Positions 12,397 through 24,600 of a stretch of 64,000 nt of DNA are shown here, piece after piece. Numbering within the stretch: the stretch's first letter is position 1; every line of letters begins with the position of its first letter. The notes under the pieces were generated by a model. It searched no databases. It was given only the letters and a program-made list of their open reading frames with translations, and had not been told where the DNA came from. Position numbers and translations under genes: made by a program. Location of the stretch: NCBI RefSeq assembly GCF_910589235.1, contig NC_060971.1, positions 2,446,826 to 2,510,825 on the forward strand. The letters run 5' to 3'. This DNA comes from Vespa crabro (Eukaryota; Arthropoda; Insecta; Hymenoptera; Vespidae).

Positions 12397-13325
12397 GTGA
12401 ACTATTTTAATAGAAAAAATTGAATGCCATAATCATGTATTTTTTAATTATTATAATCGTTTGGAGACTTTATGTAAATAAAAATTATTATGTAAAAAAA
12501 AAAATACGTTTTCAGTTAACTCGCGATTTCTTATTGAAAATTCTCGGAAAATATTTATCTCATAAAAATGTAAACAAAGAAATCAGGGTAGAAATTTGAT
12601 TTTGAAGATGCATTGATTTCCAAAGAAGTGTCACAGTAAAACACATTTTTATTTAATCATCGTACAACTCGCTAAACAGTTTTAATATACTCTCGTTTAA
12701 ATATATGCTCGGCTTTATCTAAAAAATATTTTATTATATTTATATATACTTAAAATAAAATATATTTTTTGAAAGAAACTGCAAATATTTAAAATAGTAG
12801 GATAATAGTATATTATGCACGACAAAAACTTTATTATCTTGGATCCTTGTTTATCAATGGACACGTATCATTGATCAGATATTATTTTTAACTAATAATA
12901 CAATAAAAATAAATTAATCATTTTCGAACATCTATATATGACAATATTTATACACTATATATAATCAATAAAAGGTTTTTATAATCACCTATTGACATAC
13001 TGGACAAATTTTCGCCTTTTGAATGTGAATACTAAAATGGCGTATGATGGAGACATCACCTTCCTTCGATCTTATTTTCATCTATCTTATGTTATTTCTA
13101 CGGTCCTCGTTACATGATAAAAGAAAAAGAAAAGTGTTTGTATAAAGTATTAATATGAATTGTGAACAATAAAGAAAATTCATCGAAAAGTATTTTTCTT
13201 TAGACAATCGAAACGTCAATTGACACTTCATGTTAATAATTTATATTCATAGGTACGAGTATCACGTAAACATTGGACTCATTTGAAATCATAAGCGATA
13301 TAATATTCAGTGATTCGTAGACGAG

Positions 13326-13987
13326 ATGCCGAAGGTACGAAGAAGTAAGAGATCTCCACCTGATGGTTGGGAATTAATTGAACCTACATTAGAAGAGCTG
13401 GAACAAAAGATGCGTGAAGGTAAATAAACTACGATAAATTTGAAGGTTAGATATTTTCCAATCGCGTCTTTTATTGTACAGTTTTGTATAGTGAAAAAGT
13501 ACTTTGTTTGTTTTTCTTAAAGCTGAAACAGAGCCACACGAAGGTAAACGTAAACAGGAATCTTTATGGCCAATATTTAAAATTCATCATCAAAAATCAA
13601 GATATATATATGATTTATTTTATAGACGAAAAGCTATTAGTCGTGGTAAGTTTACCTTGATTTCGATTGTTATTTGTAATTATTCAATATCTACATGTTT
13701 TATTCTCTTAAATAATATATTATCATTTACACAGTCATATCATTTGCTTTAATGTTATATTATTTTCAGAATTGTATGACTATTGTTTGAATGAAAACAT
13801 AGCAGACAAAAATCTTATAGCAAAATGGAAAAAAGTTGGATATGAAAACTTATGTTGTTTACGTTGTATACAAACACGTGATACTAATTTTGGTACGAAT
13901 TGTATTTGTCGTGTACCAAAAGGCAAATTAGAAGAAGGTAGAATAGTGGAATGTATACATTGTGGCTGTAGAGGATGTTCTGGTTGA
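13326..13987 (+). CDS. BUD31: BUD31 / G10 spliceosomal protein
   Basis: Three exons, 13326-13419, 13523-13645 and 13770-13987, give 144 residues, exactly the usual family length. Nearly every block is invariant: DGWELIEPTLEELEQKMREAE, EPHEGKR, WPIFKIHHQKSRYIYDLF, KNLIAKWKK, GYENLCCLRCIQTRDTNFGT and the Cys-rich C-terminus HCGCRGCSG, which binds a zinc cluster. BUD31 is a core component of activated spliceosomes and sits near the U2/U6 catalytic centre. The start matches the conserved MPKVRRSK N-terminus. The gene runs in the same direction as AMPK beta, 1.26 kb upstream of it. Confidence 0.97.
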
Positions 13988-14027
13988 TATGTACCTTTAT
14001 TGATTAAGATATTATAAGATATTATAA

Positions 14028-14066
<39 letters not shown>

Positions 14067-15244
14067 TTAATCAGTTATTGCTTTGTACCTATCAACTTAA
14101 GCTACTTTTTTATTTCTTATAATTAAGTTATGCTTTCTTATATATTGATGTATTATTGGTATATGCATATATGTGTTATTTTGCATACTGTTCATCATAG
14201 CATCAATAATTAAAAACAATAATAAAAAATGATAATGAAGAAGATAGTAATGAAATGAAAATAATTTTATTGCTTCTTCTAAACGATGTAGACGATCGAA
14301 AAGACTTAAAATTCTATCGCGATATGTCTAATGTAGAATGCACCCATTATTGTTCTAATAACTAAGATAATTGAACTCACTCTCAAAAATATTAAAATTA
14401 TATAACAGCTGTCAGTTATATTTCCATAGATTCATCGATTATTATAAATAAGATATTTCGTTAAAAATAATGACATTTTTCAAAATTTTTATTTCAACTT
14501 ATTACTGATAAAGCACTTACGTAATTGATAACAAAAGAAATTGTTTTTGGTAACTTTTTTTTGTTTTGTTTCTATTTTTCGGTGGTATAAACGTTTCATA
14601 ATATATTATATTAATTATTATAAATATAAAGTATTTATTAATAAATTTTAGTATTATAATATTAAAATTATAATTACTGTCTTATTATTATAAGTATATA
14701 TTAATAAATTTTTCATTATAATATTAAAAAATGTCTATGAAAAGTATTATATACATTTATGATCCTCATCTTACAATTCGAATGTTCATTATCGACAAGA
14801 TGTTTTATATATATGAATCATAGCTATAATACATTAAAAATATGAAATATTAATAATGTCAGATTGATAAATTGTCATTTAATATTAATTTCATTATAAA
14901 ACCTGTATAAAACCTGTGTAAAACTAGATGATGAAAGAATTGAATTTGTATTTCCCGCCTACTATCCTTACCAAAAACATCAGATATAGTGATATATATT
15001 ACTCGTATACTACTTGTAGTATATCTTTTTGGGTTTTGTTGCTTATATATTTTCTAATTTTTCATTAATTTACGACGTAAATTCCAATCATATGAAAAAT
15101 AAATTATCAGGATCCATCAGTGTTACTTTATTTATTTCATTAGGTAAAACAAAAGGCAAATTTCATTCCTACTTGATTATTTTTTATGATAAAATAACAT
15201 ATTCAAAATGTTATTTCTGTATTTATAGACATTGTTGCACAATA
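13988..15244. other. Intergenic / UTR between BUD31 and AMPK beta
   Basis: Includes an AAT trinucleotide run at about 14030-14064 in the BUD31 3' UTR. An acceptor-like TTATAG just before 15231 suggests that the AMPK beta start codon lies in a second exon after a noncoding first exon. No other gene was seen. Confidence 0.5.
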
Positions 15245-16303
15245 ATGGGAAATGCTGGAAGTAATCAAACAGTCAATCATACTCATACTTCAGGTAGAGA
15301 TCATCGACATGGTAAAGAACATGGACCACCTTCCCCAGGAAAGGAAGGCCAGGCATTTGTTTTTGACAAAAAGTCGAATCAAAAGTTAATTTTCCAATCG
15401 TCTCAAGAAGAAGAAGAGCCCTATTATACAAAAGTATTTAATAATCTAAATAAATTTCTTCAGACAATAGACATATATTTGCTTTTTTATATAGATAAAA
15501 CAACGTGATGGAGATAATTTTGGTGGACCACGTCCCAGATCAAATACAGTGTCCGAAGGAACAAAAGTTACCGATAGCAAAGTATTGCCTACAGTTTTTA
15601 AATGGGAAGGAGGTGGAAAACAAGCATATATCAGTGGAACATTCACAGGATGGAAAACATTACCTATGGTAAAGAGTCATGGTGATTTTGTTACTATTAT
15701 TGACTTACCAGAAGGAGAACATCAATATAAATTCTATGTTGATGGAGAATGGAGGCATGATCCTGGTTTGGTAAGATATAGATCTGTTAATTAATTTAAA
15801 TTTATTGATACTGTAAGAACAATGATTAAATTGTCTATTTAGAAAATAGTTGACAATGGTATGGGTTCTAAGAACAACTTAGTATCTGTAAGAAAATCAG
15901 ACTTTGAAGTTTTTCAAGCTCTTGCTAAAGATAGCGAAGGTGTTTCTAATAGTGTTCAAACTGAATATGGTCAAGAAATTCCACTTCATAAACCATGGGA
16001 AAAAATAGTTGGACCGCCAATTTTACCACCACATTTATTGCAAGTTATTCTTAATAAAGATACACCATTATCTGTGAGTAACTATAAAAGAATTATTCTG
16101 TATTAATGTTTAAGAATTCATGGAATATACATATTGATTGTAAAGTATTTTTCCAGTGTGAACCAACTCTTCTACCAGAACCGAATCACGTGATGTTGAA
16201 TCATTTATATGCTTTGAGTATTAAAGATAGTGTTATGGTTTTATCAGCCACGCATCGCTATCGAAAAAAATATGTAACTACTCTATTATATAAACCAATT
16301 TAA
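15245..16303 (+). CDS. alc: AMP-activated protein kinase subunit beta
   Basis: Four coding exons, 15245-15433, 15495-15770, 15843-16073 and 16157-16303, give 280 residues. The N-terminus MGNAGSN fits the myristoylation consensus (Gly2). A low-complexity linker leads into the glycogen-binding CBM48: VFKWEGGGKQAYISGTFTGW then GEHQYKFYVDGEWRHDP, with both carbohydrate-contacting tryptophans present. The C-terminal alpha/gamma-binding region is almost identical to vertebrate beta: PPILPPHLLQVILNKDT, LLPEPNHVMLNHLYALSIKD and ATHRYRKKYVTTLLYKPI. It scaffolds the AMPK heterotrimer, the cellular energy sensor. Insects usually have a single beta gene (fly alicorn), so the symbol follows that. It is convergent with the lipase gene, 337 bp between stops. 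Confidence 0.96.
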
Positions 16304-16640
16304 TGATTTACATCATTCCTACATGCGTGATACTTAATTATTTTGGAACGATATCATTATATGAATAATGAATTGCACTCACTATTCAAATAGCAGAATT
16401 TGTAGGTAAGCTGAATTATAAATGATAAAAGTTGTTTTACTGCAAAACAATATAATTAATATTTATTAAAGCAAATCAAGTATACATTTTTTAGAATATA
16501 GTGCTATATTGTATATTACCTGTAATTAAGCAAAAAAGAAAAGCAAATTTTGATTACTATTGAATGAACTCTATAATCATTTGATATAATAATTAAAGAA
16601 TTATAAGAATTGTTTTTTCCTATTATATCAAAATTAGAAT

Positions 16641-18012
16641 TTAAATATCATTGTTGGTTATTTCTGGTAAATACGCATAAGGTGGTTCAGATCGTGTTCT
16701 AAGAAAATAAGATCCACTAGCAGATTTATCTACATGTTCTCCCATTAAAACTACCCTGGAATCAATGCAATCACCATTTATATAACGATCCCAATTTTCG
16801 CATTTTACTGCAGGAAATCCAGTCTTGGAATTAATACTTTCTGTAAAATAAACGTAGGATCGTCCGTGACTGCAAGCTTCTAAAATAGTAAAGATACAAG
16901 TATGTTATTTTGAAATCTTTCGATGCTAGTTTCGTGAGATATTTCTTACCCATGACTTCCGGGACACAGCAACAACCAGGTTGAACGGCTGTTCCTGCAT
17001 TTGGATAAAAATCTATTTTACCTAGAGGTTGAAGATAACCTAGAATACCACCACAAGAATGAATAACATCAACGAATATCGCATCGGTTAAATCCAAACG
17101 AGTTTTATTAGAAGCAAGCATGTGAAATCCAGGCAAAGCTGGGTCCAATCCGGTAATTCTGCCTAATTTACCAGAAGTTATTGCATCTCCAGCATTACCA
17201 GCTACATGCGCACCCAAAGAATGACCTAAGATATGTTTGATAATGTACATTATATAACTTTTTCAATTATGTATAGTTTACTTTTGCCTTAAGATTAACA
17301 TAAGATATACCGAGGAAATGAACGTCTTCAGCGGTTAAATCAGTTTCTGTAACTAAAAAGTCGATGAAATTAGCAGCATCCTTTCCTACACGAACGGTAT
17401 TTTGCATGGGACCAAGATAAAAGGTACTTGCAGCTAAAGGTTCCCAGTCAACAAGAATGACATTGTAATCATCGTGTTGCAAGTAAGCTGTACAATAATC
17501 AAAATGTAATTTGTTCAATTACACATAGACAGATACAATTTTATAATCAAATATTAACTAACCTTCTTTCATGTTTCTAAGACCAGAACTCATAGAACTG
17601 GACTTCCATCCATGTGTTATGAACTTTGTTTTTCGTGATGCTTTAAAATCTGAATCGAGAAGTCCTGCAGTATCATTAATCATAAGTCTCGTGCCATTTT
17701 CTGGGCCAGACCTTTAATTATATTTTACAATATATAAAGATCTTAATAATTTATCGTGTACGATAAATAAATATATGTGTACCTTGTGTAGAGAATATAA
17801 GAAATGTTTTCACTATCGAGAATACCTCTCATGCTATCTTCGTACTTTAATATCGCTACTTGAGGTAAATCATTTCCATCTGGCATAAATATCCAATCTT
17901 CTCCATATCCATCGTATCTTTCACGTAAACCACTTTTCCATTGTTTAGAAATAGCAAAGTTATAAAATAATACAAAAATAAATGTCTCTATCAAGAATTT
18001 TAATAAAAACAT
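16641..18012 (-). CDS. Secreted lipase, pancreatic lipase / phospholipase A1 family
   Basis: Five minus-strand exons, 18012-17783, 17711-17563, 17487-17311, 17225-16950 and 16879-16641, join in phase to 356 residues. A hydrophobic signal peptide (FLIETFIFVLFYNFAIS) starts the protein. The alpha/beta-hydrolase core has the nucleophile elbow GHSLGAHVAG, the Asp in TGLDPALPGF and the His in ACSHGRSYVYF, so the triad is complete. The lid between the two flanking cysteines (GCCCVPEVMEACSH) is very short compared with pancreatic lipase, a feature of phospholipase A1 members of the family. Insect members include digestive and other secreted enzymes, and the vespid venom PLA1 group is related; nothing here shows in which tissue it is used. 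Substrate is therefore uncertain between triacylglycerol and phospholipid. Confidence 0.9.
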
Positions 18013-19036
18013 TTTAATTTATTGAAAACAACTTTATACGTTATAAATATAATTATCTATACAGAAGTAAACAATTAGAACACTTTAGGATCAGGTTTCT
18101 TTTCTATAAATCTTTATTTATATTGTCACCAATTCTAATATACTTTTTCTTGGCCCAGTTTCTTCTTGGGTTTATCTCTAACACCGTATCATACAAGCGG
18201 AAATACTATCAAGTAGTCTATTAACATTTCTTTAGCCATTTTAATCACAAACGAAAGAATACAGGTTTCAGACTGATTTACTTCTATATATATATATATA
18301 TATATATAAATTTATCATAAGTTTTTCGAGATTATTTGACAGCTGATATCATTAGAGAATATAAATAGGAAGGAAGGGTGATATTTTTAAAAAAATATCT
18401 TTTAACAATACTGTATAATTAAACATTTGATACACACACGTTAAATACAATGATAAATTGCAAGCGGTATAAGAATGATACAAAAAGATGATATTGCTTT
18501 GTATATACACTGAATATATTATTTACTTATATATACATACACACACATATAATTCTATAAGATATATTTTAATTCTTTTCACATATTTTTTATTAAATAT
18601 ACATTTCGTCAAAACATCGACAAAAGTTATAAATATGTGATTAATAATGATAACAACAATCATTATTTCCATGAAATATTTAATTATATGAGAATATCAT
18701 AAATGCTGTAGTCTTATTGTTTTGAACGGCTTCAAATTTTCTTCCATATGTTATTAAAATATTCATACAAATGAATAATTTTGCACATTTATAAATTGAA
18801 GATTATTTTTTATTTTTCATTTATTTTTTTTTTGTATATACATATTACAGGCCATCAAACACTTTTCCTTTATAAAATATTTAACTAATGGTATTGTTCA
18901 AAAAAAATTTTTGTTGAATATAAGTGATTCTATAATGAATATAAGTGATATTCACTTATAAACATAAATGTTGTATAAATGTAAATGTATAGAGATGAGA
19001 TTATTTGACGCTGGTTCGCTTTGTAGGTTTCAAGTA
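18013..19036. other. Intergenic, upstream of the lipase gene
   Basis: Highly AT-rich with a short AT run near 18287-18307. It must include the lipase 5' UTR and promoter. No gene was recognised. Confidence 0.5.
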
Positions 19037-19038
19037 AT

Positions 19039-19945
19039 TTAACCGCTTTTACAGTCATCCAGAGAATAATGGTTGGTCGTGAATGGAAAATTTAAATTGA
19101 TCCGCGAAACCGAATCATTCTTCATGCCAACGACTACAGATGGGCAATACGATTCATGGTAGATAAATCGTTTGATCGTCGGCTTGATTAGAAGGTGTCG
19201 ATTGACCAGTTGAACAAGAGTTACCGATTGCGATTCCGCTTTTTTTTTTACTAAACTTCGTGCGATTGCCCATATCTTTACGTAATCTTCATTAATATCA
19301 AACTTTTCCTTTAAATATCTATCCGTATCTGGGAGAGTGCTTAACAATATATCCTAAATGTCATTACAATTAGTGAAATCTTCATTAATGTAATTAATTT
19401 TTGATTTTAAAGTTTCTATGTTTCTCATTTCCTCAATAAGTTTCAATCGTATTTTTAAAAAACGCATTAATTAACCTTTGAAGATTCGCCGTTTGAGTTT
19501 CAAATTATTTAAGATCTGTTCGGTAGAGACTTCCATTGTATTAGAGATTAAAAAGGGATAAGAAACTAAAAAATAAATGGTCTTACTTAAAAAGTATGGT
19601 GTTACCAGGTTAAAGGAGTTCAGCGACGGCAGATTACGTCGCTGCGACTTCTGATGGCTTGTTGATTCTCTGATGTTTTGCTGTATAGTATATGCTGTCT
19701 CGTGGTTCATCTGCTTCGTTTCCTTACATGGTGATTTGGCTTTTTTTTTAGGCTGCTCGTAGGATAAGTATTGCTAAAATCCGGCTCGAAAGATCATAAA
19801 TTATGTTACATATCATAAATTAAGGATACAATTACGAGAGCGCATTTAGTTGCATTTCTCGTATTGGGCCGTTGATGATGAACAGTGATGATCCATTCGT
19901 ACGAAGGATCTGTTTTCTTTGTTTCTTTCTACTGAATAAATTCAT
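19039..19945 (-). other. Unresolved multi-exon gene or decaying gene
   Basis: Several coding-like segments lie on the minus strand. An ATG at 19945 opens 36 codons (MNLFSRKKQRKQILRTNG start) ending at a GTAATT donor (last exonic base 19836). An acceptor TTTTAG puts an exon start at 19773, and from there one frame runs to 19039, broken only by TAA at 19473-19471 and TAG at 19356-19354. The downstream part (DILLSTLPDTDRYLKEKF, then DYVKIWAIARSLVKKK) reads like real basic protein; an acceptor ATTTAG directly precedes it. One phase-consistent join is 19773..19606 to 19353..19039, but several isoforms are possible. I recognise no family. Either a real fast-evolving gene or a pseudogene with two in-frame stops. 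Confidence 0.4.
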
Positions 19946-21631
19946 TGTGATCTACTTGTAGATAATAATATATGGTCCTTATTAATCTCAAGGGCAGATA
20001 ATAATATATGGCCCTTAAGAGAAAGTATTGTGAATAACTGAGACTGCGCACATGTATGTCAGCAATCACATATTTTTATATTTGCAATCGAACTTATTTA
20101 CGTTAACATTCAAAATAAATATGTATTTATATCTACGTAATAACTTTTATACCACAATAAGTATATGTAGTTGTAAATCGTGTTTGAAGTTATTTAAAAT
20201 TAATATAAATTGTTATCAGTCGTCTGTTAATTTATTATGATAGTTTATACACGCGAAAGAATATATTATAGCATTTTTAAATCATGTATATATTTATTAT
20301 CTACAATTGTTATAATGAATTGTGATATTAATTAAATCGAACTAAAAAATTAATAGGTGCTAATAGGTTTAAGTTGATAAGTAAAATGTATGTGAATATT
20401 TCTTCCTTTTTCAAACGAGTCGTAGTTTGATTTCGACTTAAGAAAGAAGGTTATTGTGAAATTTTGAAAAAAGAATTTTTCTTTTTTTGGGTTTATTAAA
20501 GATATATATTTTAAAAAATATGTAGTTAAATTTTAAGTTAAAATTCTGAAAATTTACTTAGTAGAGTTAATGTGTATTAAAGTTTGATCGACATTCCATT
20601 CGTACTATGTCGAACGATACATGAAGTGGATGAAAACTGTTGAAAACCGCATGAATAAGGTCCATAAAAAAATCAAAAAAGACAAGGACAACACTGAAGA
20701 TGATGATGAAGAATCATCATATGGCCCCAGGATTCGATAGTTTAATGTAAGTATCAAAATTTTAGGAAATATATAACTTTATATCATGAAAAACGCAATA
20801 AAAACTTTAAACGCGTTTTTTAACTTTAAACTCTTTTTTCTTTATTTGTAATTGCAGTGGCTAAGTTTGTACGTAATCAATTTCAAGAATTTTAATAATT
20901 ACTATTTTTACAAACTGCTTGAATAAAAAGAGGGCCTTAGAAATAAAAAAAATTTCTAACTGTCGCCTTTTTGTAAATAATCAATAAAAAAAACTGCTAT
21001 GCATAATAATAACTACATTCGTATAGATATCGATAAAATTTTGCTTTTTATTTTCAGATAATCATTCATCGAAATATCAATGTTACAATGAAGGGAAAAT
21101 TTTGTTTAGTCCTTAAGTCAAGGCCCATATTTTTGTTAATTTTTTAGTAAAAATTTATATAAAACAAGTTTAATATACACTCAATAAAATAACAATAATC
21201 CGATTCCTTTATTAATTAGTTATCCCAATGAAAACAAATTTTTAAAAATCGATTATTTTTGCAGACGTCACAGTGGCCTTCCCCTTAAATTTAAGTCATT
21301 ATTTGTTTCAATAAATACCTAGGTGAGTCATATAGATAGAAATACGATCATCACGCCATTTGAAACAAACAGCGCGATGACAGCGCCATCGTCCCTAACA
21401 ATTCTTTTAATAAGTCAACGATTGACATTTTTCATAGTGCTTATAGTTAATGTCTTACGTTGCTGTTGTATTATAAAGCTGAAAGAGATTTTTTTAAGTT
21501 AAACTCTAACATGAAATATTTATATTTTATTACACACATATATATACCGTTGTAATAAAATATAAAAATCCTATAAAAATAAGTATTATAAAAATACATA
21601 TAAAGTTTTTTTAAAATAAAAAGCAGAAACT
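19946..21631. other. Intergenic upstream of DHX38 with a possible decayed coding fragment
   Basis: A direct repeat around 19960-20020 contains two copies of a segment with AGATAATAATATATGG. At about 20597-20740 a +strand frame reads SYYVERYMKWMKTVENRMNK and then Lys/Asp/Glu-rich sequence to a TAG. A GTAAGT donor follows at about 20746, and a second frame is open over the same end, as in a frameshifted remnant. No family was recognised. Sequence around 21370-21400 is locally GC-richer (GCGCCATC) and probably promoter-proximal. Confidence 0.35.
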
Positions 21632-24600
21632 ATGTCAGAGGATTCAAACTTATATAGGTTAGAAGGATCTGACAATAAACCTGGTGGCTTAATTATTCGT
21701 AAGAAAGCTTCCGATCACACATTTAAAAAGCCTCAATCATCTGTTTTGGGTTTGGACAAACTCGCAGAAAGAAAGCGGCGAGAAAATTCGCAGGAACCTA
21801 CAGAATCAAAATCTAGATTAGATACAAAAGAAAGAAAATATAGATCTTATGAAGAAGAAACACCTACTTATACAGGTGGAGTAAATTCTGAGGCACAAAA
21901 GAGATTGGAAACGAGACTCAAACATCAAAGATTAAATGCACAAGAAAAGCATTCAAGGTATCATGATCGTGATAGAGATAAGAAAAAGGACAGAGATAGA
22001 GACAAAGATAGAGAACGTAGTCGAAGTAGAGATAGTATAAGACAAACACCTCTTAAATTTAAAGATGAACCTCAAACACCCAAATTTAGGACCAAAGTAA
22101 GCTTTATCATCATTCATATTTATGGAATACAAATAATAGAATTTGAAATAGTAATTATCATTATTGATAGGATCCTACATCCAAAAGTAATTGGGATGAC
22201 GACGAGGATGAAGAACCAAGGAAATCAAGTTGGGATCATCCTACGCCAAATCTTTATGCTTCTAAAGATGGTCGTGAAAGCGTCAGAAGTGAATTTACAC
22301 CTTCATATAAATATAATTCTTGGAACAAGGATTATAGAGCTTCTGGTACTACACCAATGATAGATGGAGAAGAAAAAGAATTATGGGAGGAAGAACAGCA
22401 AAGGTAATTCTTATTTGATTATTTCATTTACCTTTTAATCCTTTTGATATGACTTATCTGACGATTGAGTTGTATCACTATACAGACATATTTACCACAA
22501 AATGCATATTAATGAAATTAAGACAAGAAATGGCAAAGATTTAACTCCTGGTGATATTATTTAACCATTTATGCTAGAAATTTTTTAGCAATTGTATGAC
22601 AAACATATTCAATTAAATTTATAGTGAACTTGATAGCTGAAATTATTTATATAAAATGTTTAACAAGCTGTATTTCTGTCTTTATTATTATTACAAGATT
22701 AAAGAAGAGCTTTTAAAGAAATATCTTTTCTATTTGTAGACTTGATAGAGAATGGTACGCATTGGATGATGGAGAAAATTATGCTTTTGCTGATGTATCA
22801 GAAGAATATACTCAAAAAAAGGAAATGGAATTAGAAGCCAAAAGACAGAAACGAGTTTCAGCTCAGCAGAGGCAAATAAACAAAGATAATGAATTATGGG
22901 AAAGAAATAGAATGTTAACTTCAGGTGTTGTAAGTTCTTTAGATCATGATGATGATCCAGATGATGAAGCAGAAGGAAGAGTTCACCTTCTAGTTCATAA
23001 TGTAGTACCTCCATTTTTAGATGGTAAGTTATTCTTGTTTTTAAAGATATTATTTTTATGTCAATTACTGATATTATATATAAACTACAATATAACGAAA
23101 TAATAATAATAATTAATTAATTAGGGCGAATCGTATTCACTAAGCAGCCAGAGCCTGTTGTACCTGTGCGCGATCCTACTTCCGATATGGCACTTGTAGC
23201 AAGAAAAGGCTCTGCATTAGTACGAGCATACCGCGAACAAAAAGAACGTCGTAGAGCGCAGAAAAAACATTGGGAGTTGGCTGGAACACATATAGGTAAC
23301 ATTATGGGTGTACGTGACAGAAGAAAAGAGGATAAAGAACTTCCTGGTCAGGAAATGGATTTTAAAGCTGGTCAGAAATATGCAAGACATATAGGTGCTG
23401 GTGAAATTACTGGAGAAGCAAAACACCGATCTATACAACATCAAAGAAGAAGTCTTCCTGTATTCGCTGTAAGACAGGAACTCTTGAATGTTATCAGAGA
23501 AAATAGTGTAGTTGTAATAGTAGGAGAAACTGGAAGTGGTAAAACTACTCAATTAACACAATATCTTCATGAGGATGGCTATAGTTGCTATGGAATAATT
23601 GGTTGTACATGTCCCAGAAGAGTAGCTGCTATGTCAGTTGCCAAAAGGGTGTCTGATGAAATGGCTACAGCATTAGGAGAAAAAGTTGGTTATGCAATTC
23701 GTTTCGAGGATTGTACATCCAAAGATGTAAGTAATTCTATAGGATATTAGATACTTTTTTGAATATGAAAAAGATTTTGAAGATTTATTATTACCGTTTA
23801 TTTTTACAGACTGTTATAAAATATATGACAGATGGTATTTTGTTGAGAGAAAGTTTGCGAGAAGGTGATTTAGATCGATATAGTGTAATAATTATGGATG
23901 AAGCTCATGAACGATCTCTTTCTACTGATGTTTTGTTTGGTTTACTTAGAGAGGTAATATTTACATACTTTAAAAAGTATTTTATCTTTATATAATATTT
24001 ATTTATCACTACTTTATATGTAAAACAGGTTGTTGCAAGGAGGCACGATTTGAAACTAATTGTAACTTCAGCTACAATGGATTCAAGTAAATTTTCTGCG
24101 TTTTTTGGAAATGCAGCAACATTTCAGATTCCTGGTCGAACATTTCCTGTTGAGATTTTACATGCAAAAAATCCAGTTGAAGATTATGTAGACGCTGCTG
24201 TGAAACAAGTTTTGCAAATCCATTTACAACCAAGAAGTGGAGATATTTTGGTATTCATGCCTGGTCAAGAAGATATCGAAGTCACGTGTGAAGCATTGAA
24301 AGAAAGATTGGCTGAAATAGAATCAGCTCCTCCACTTTCAATTTTACCAATATATTCTCAATTACCGTCGGATTTACAAGCTAAAATTTTTCAACGTTCG
24401 GAAGGTGGATTACGTAAATGCGTTGTTGCAACAAATATAGCAGAAACATCTTTGACGGTAGATGGAATTGTATTTGTCGTTGACTCAGGATACTGTAAAC
24501 TGAAAGTATATAATCCACGAATTGGTATGGATGCTCTTCAAGTATATCCTGTTTCAAGAGCTAATGCTGATCAGCGTGCTGGAAGAGCTGGTCGTACTGG

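Larger units (their letters stand above)
10009..13325. other. Intergenic spacer between angel and BUD31
   Basis: 3.3 kb with no convincing gene. A less AT-rich part at 10780-11400 has several short inverted repeats and looks like regulatory or conserved noncoding DNA. The inverted-repeat element 11667-12396 occupies the centre. The final ~80 bp are probably the BUD31 5' UTR. Confidence 0.55.

Noticed and set aside
22730..23552. Minus-strand frames opposite DHX38
   Set aside because: Shadows of the well-supported sense exons of DHX38.
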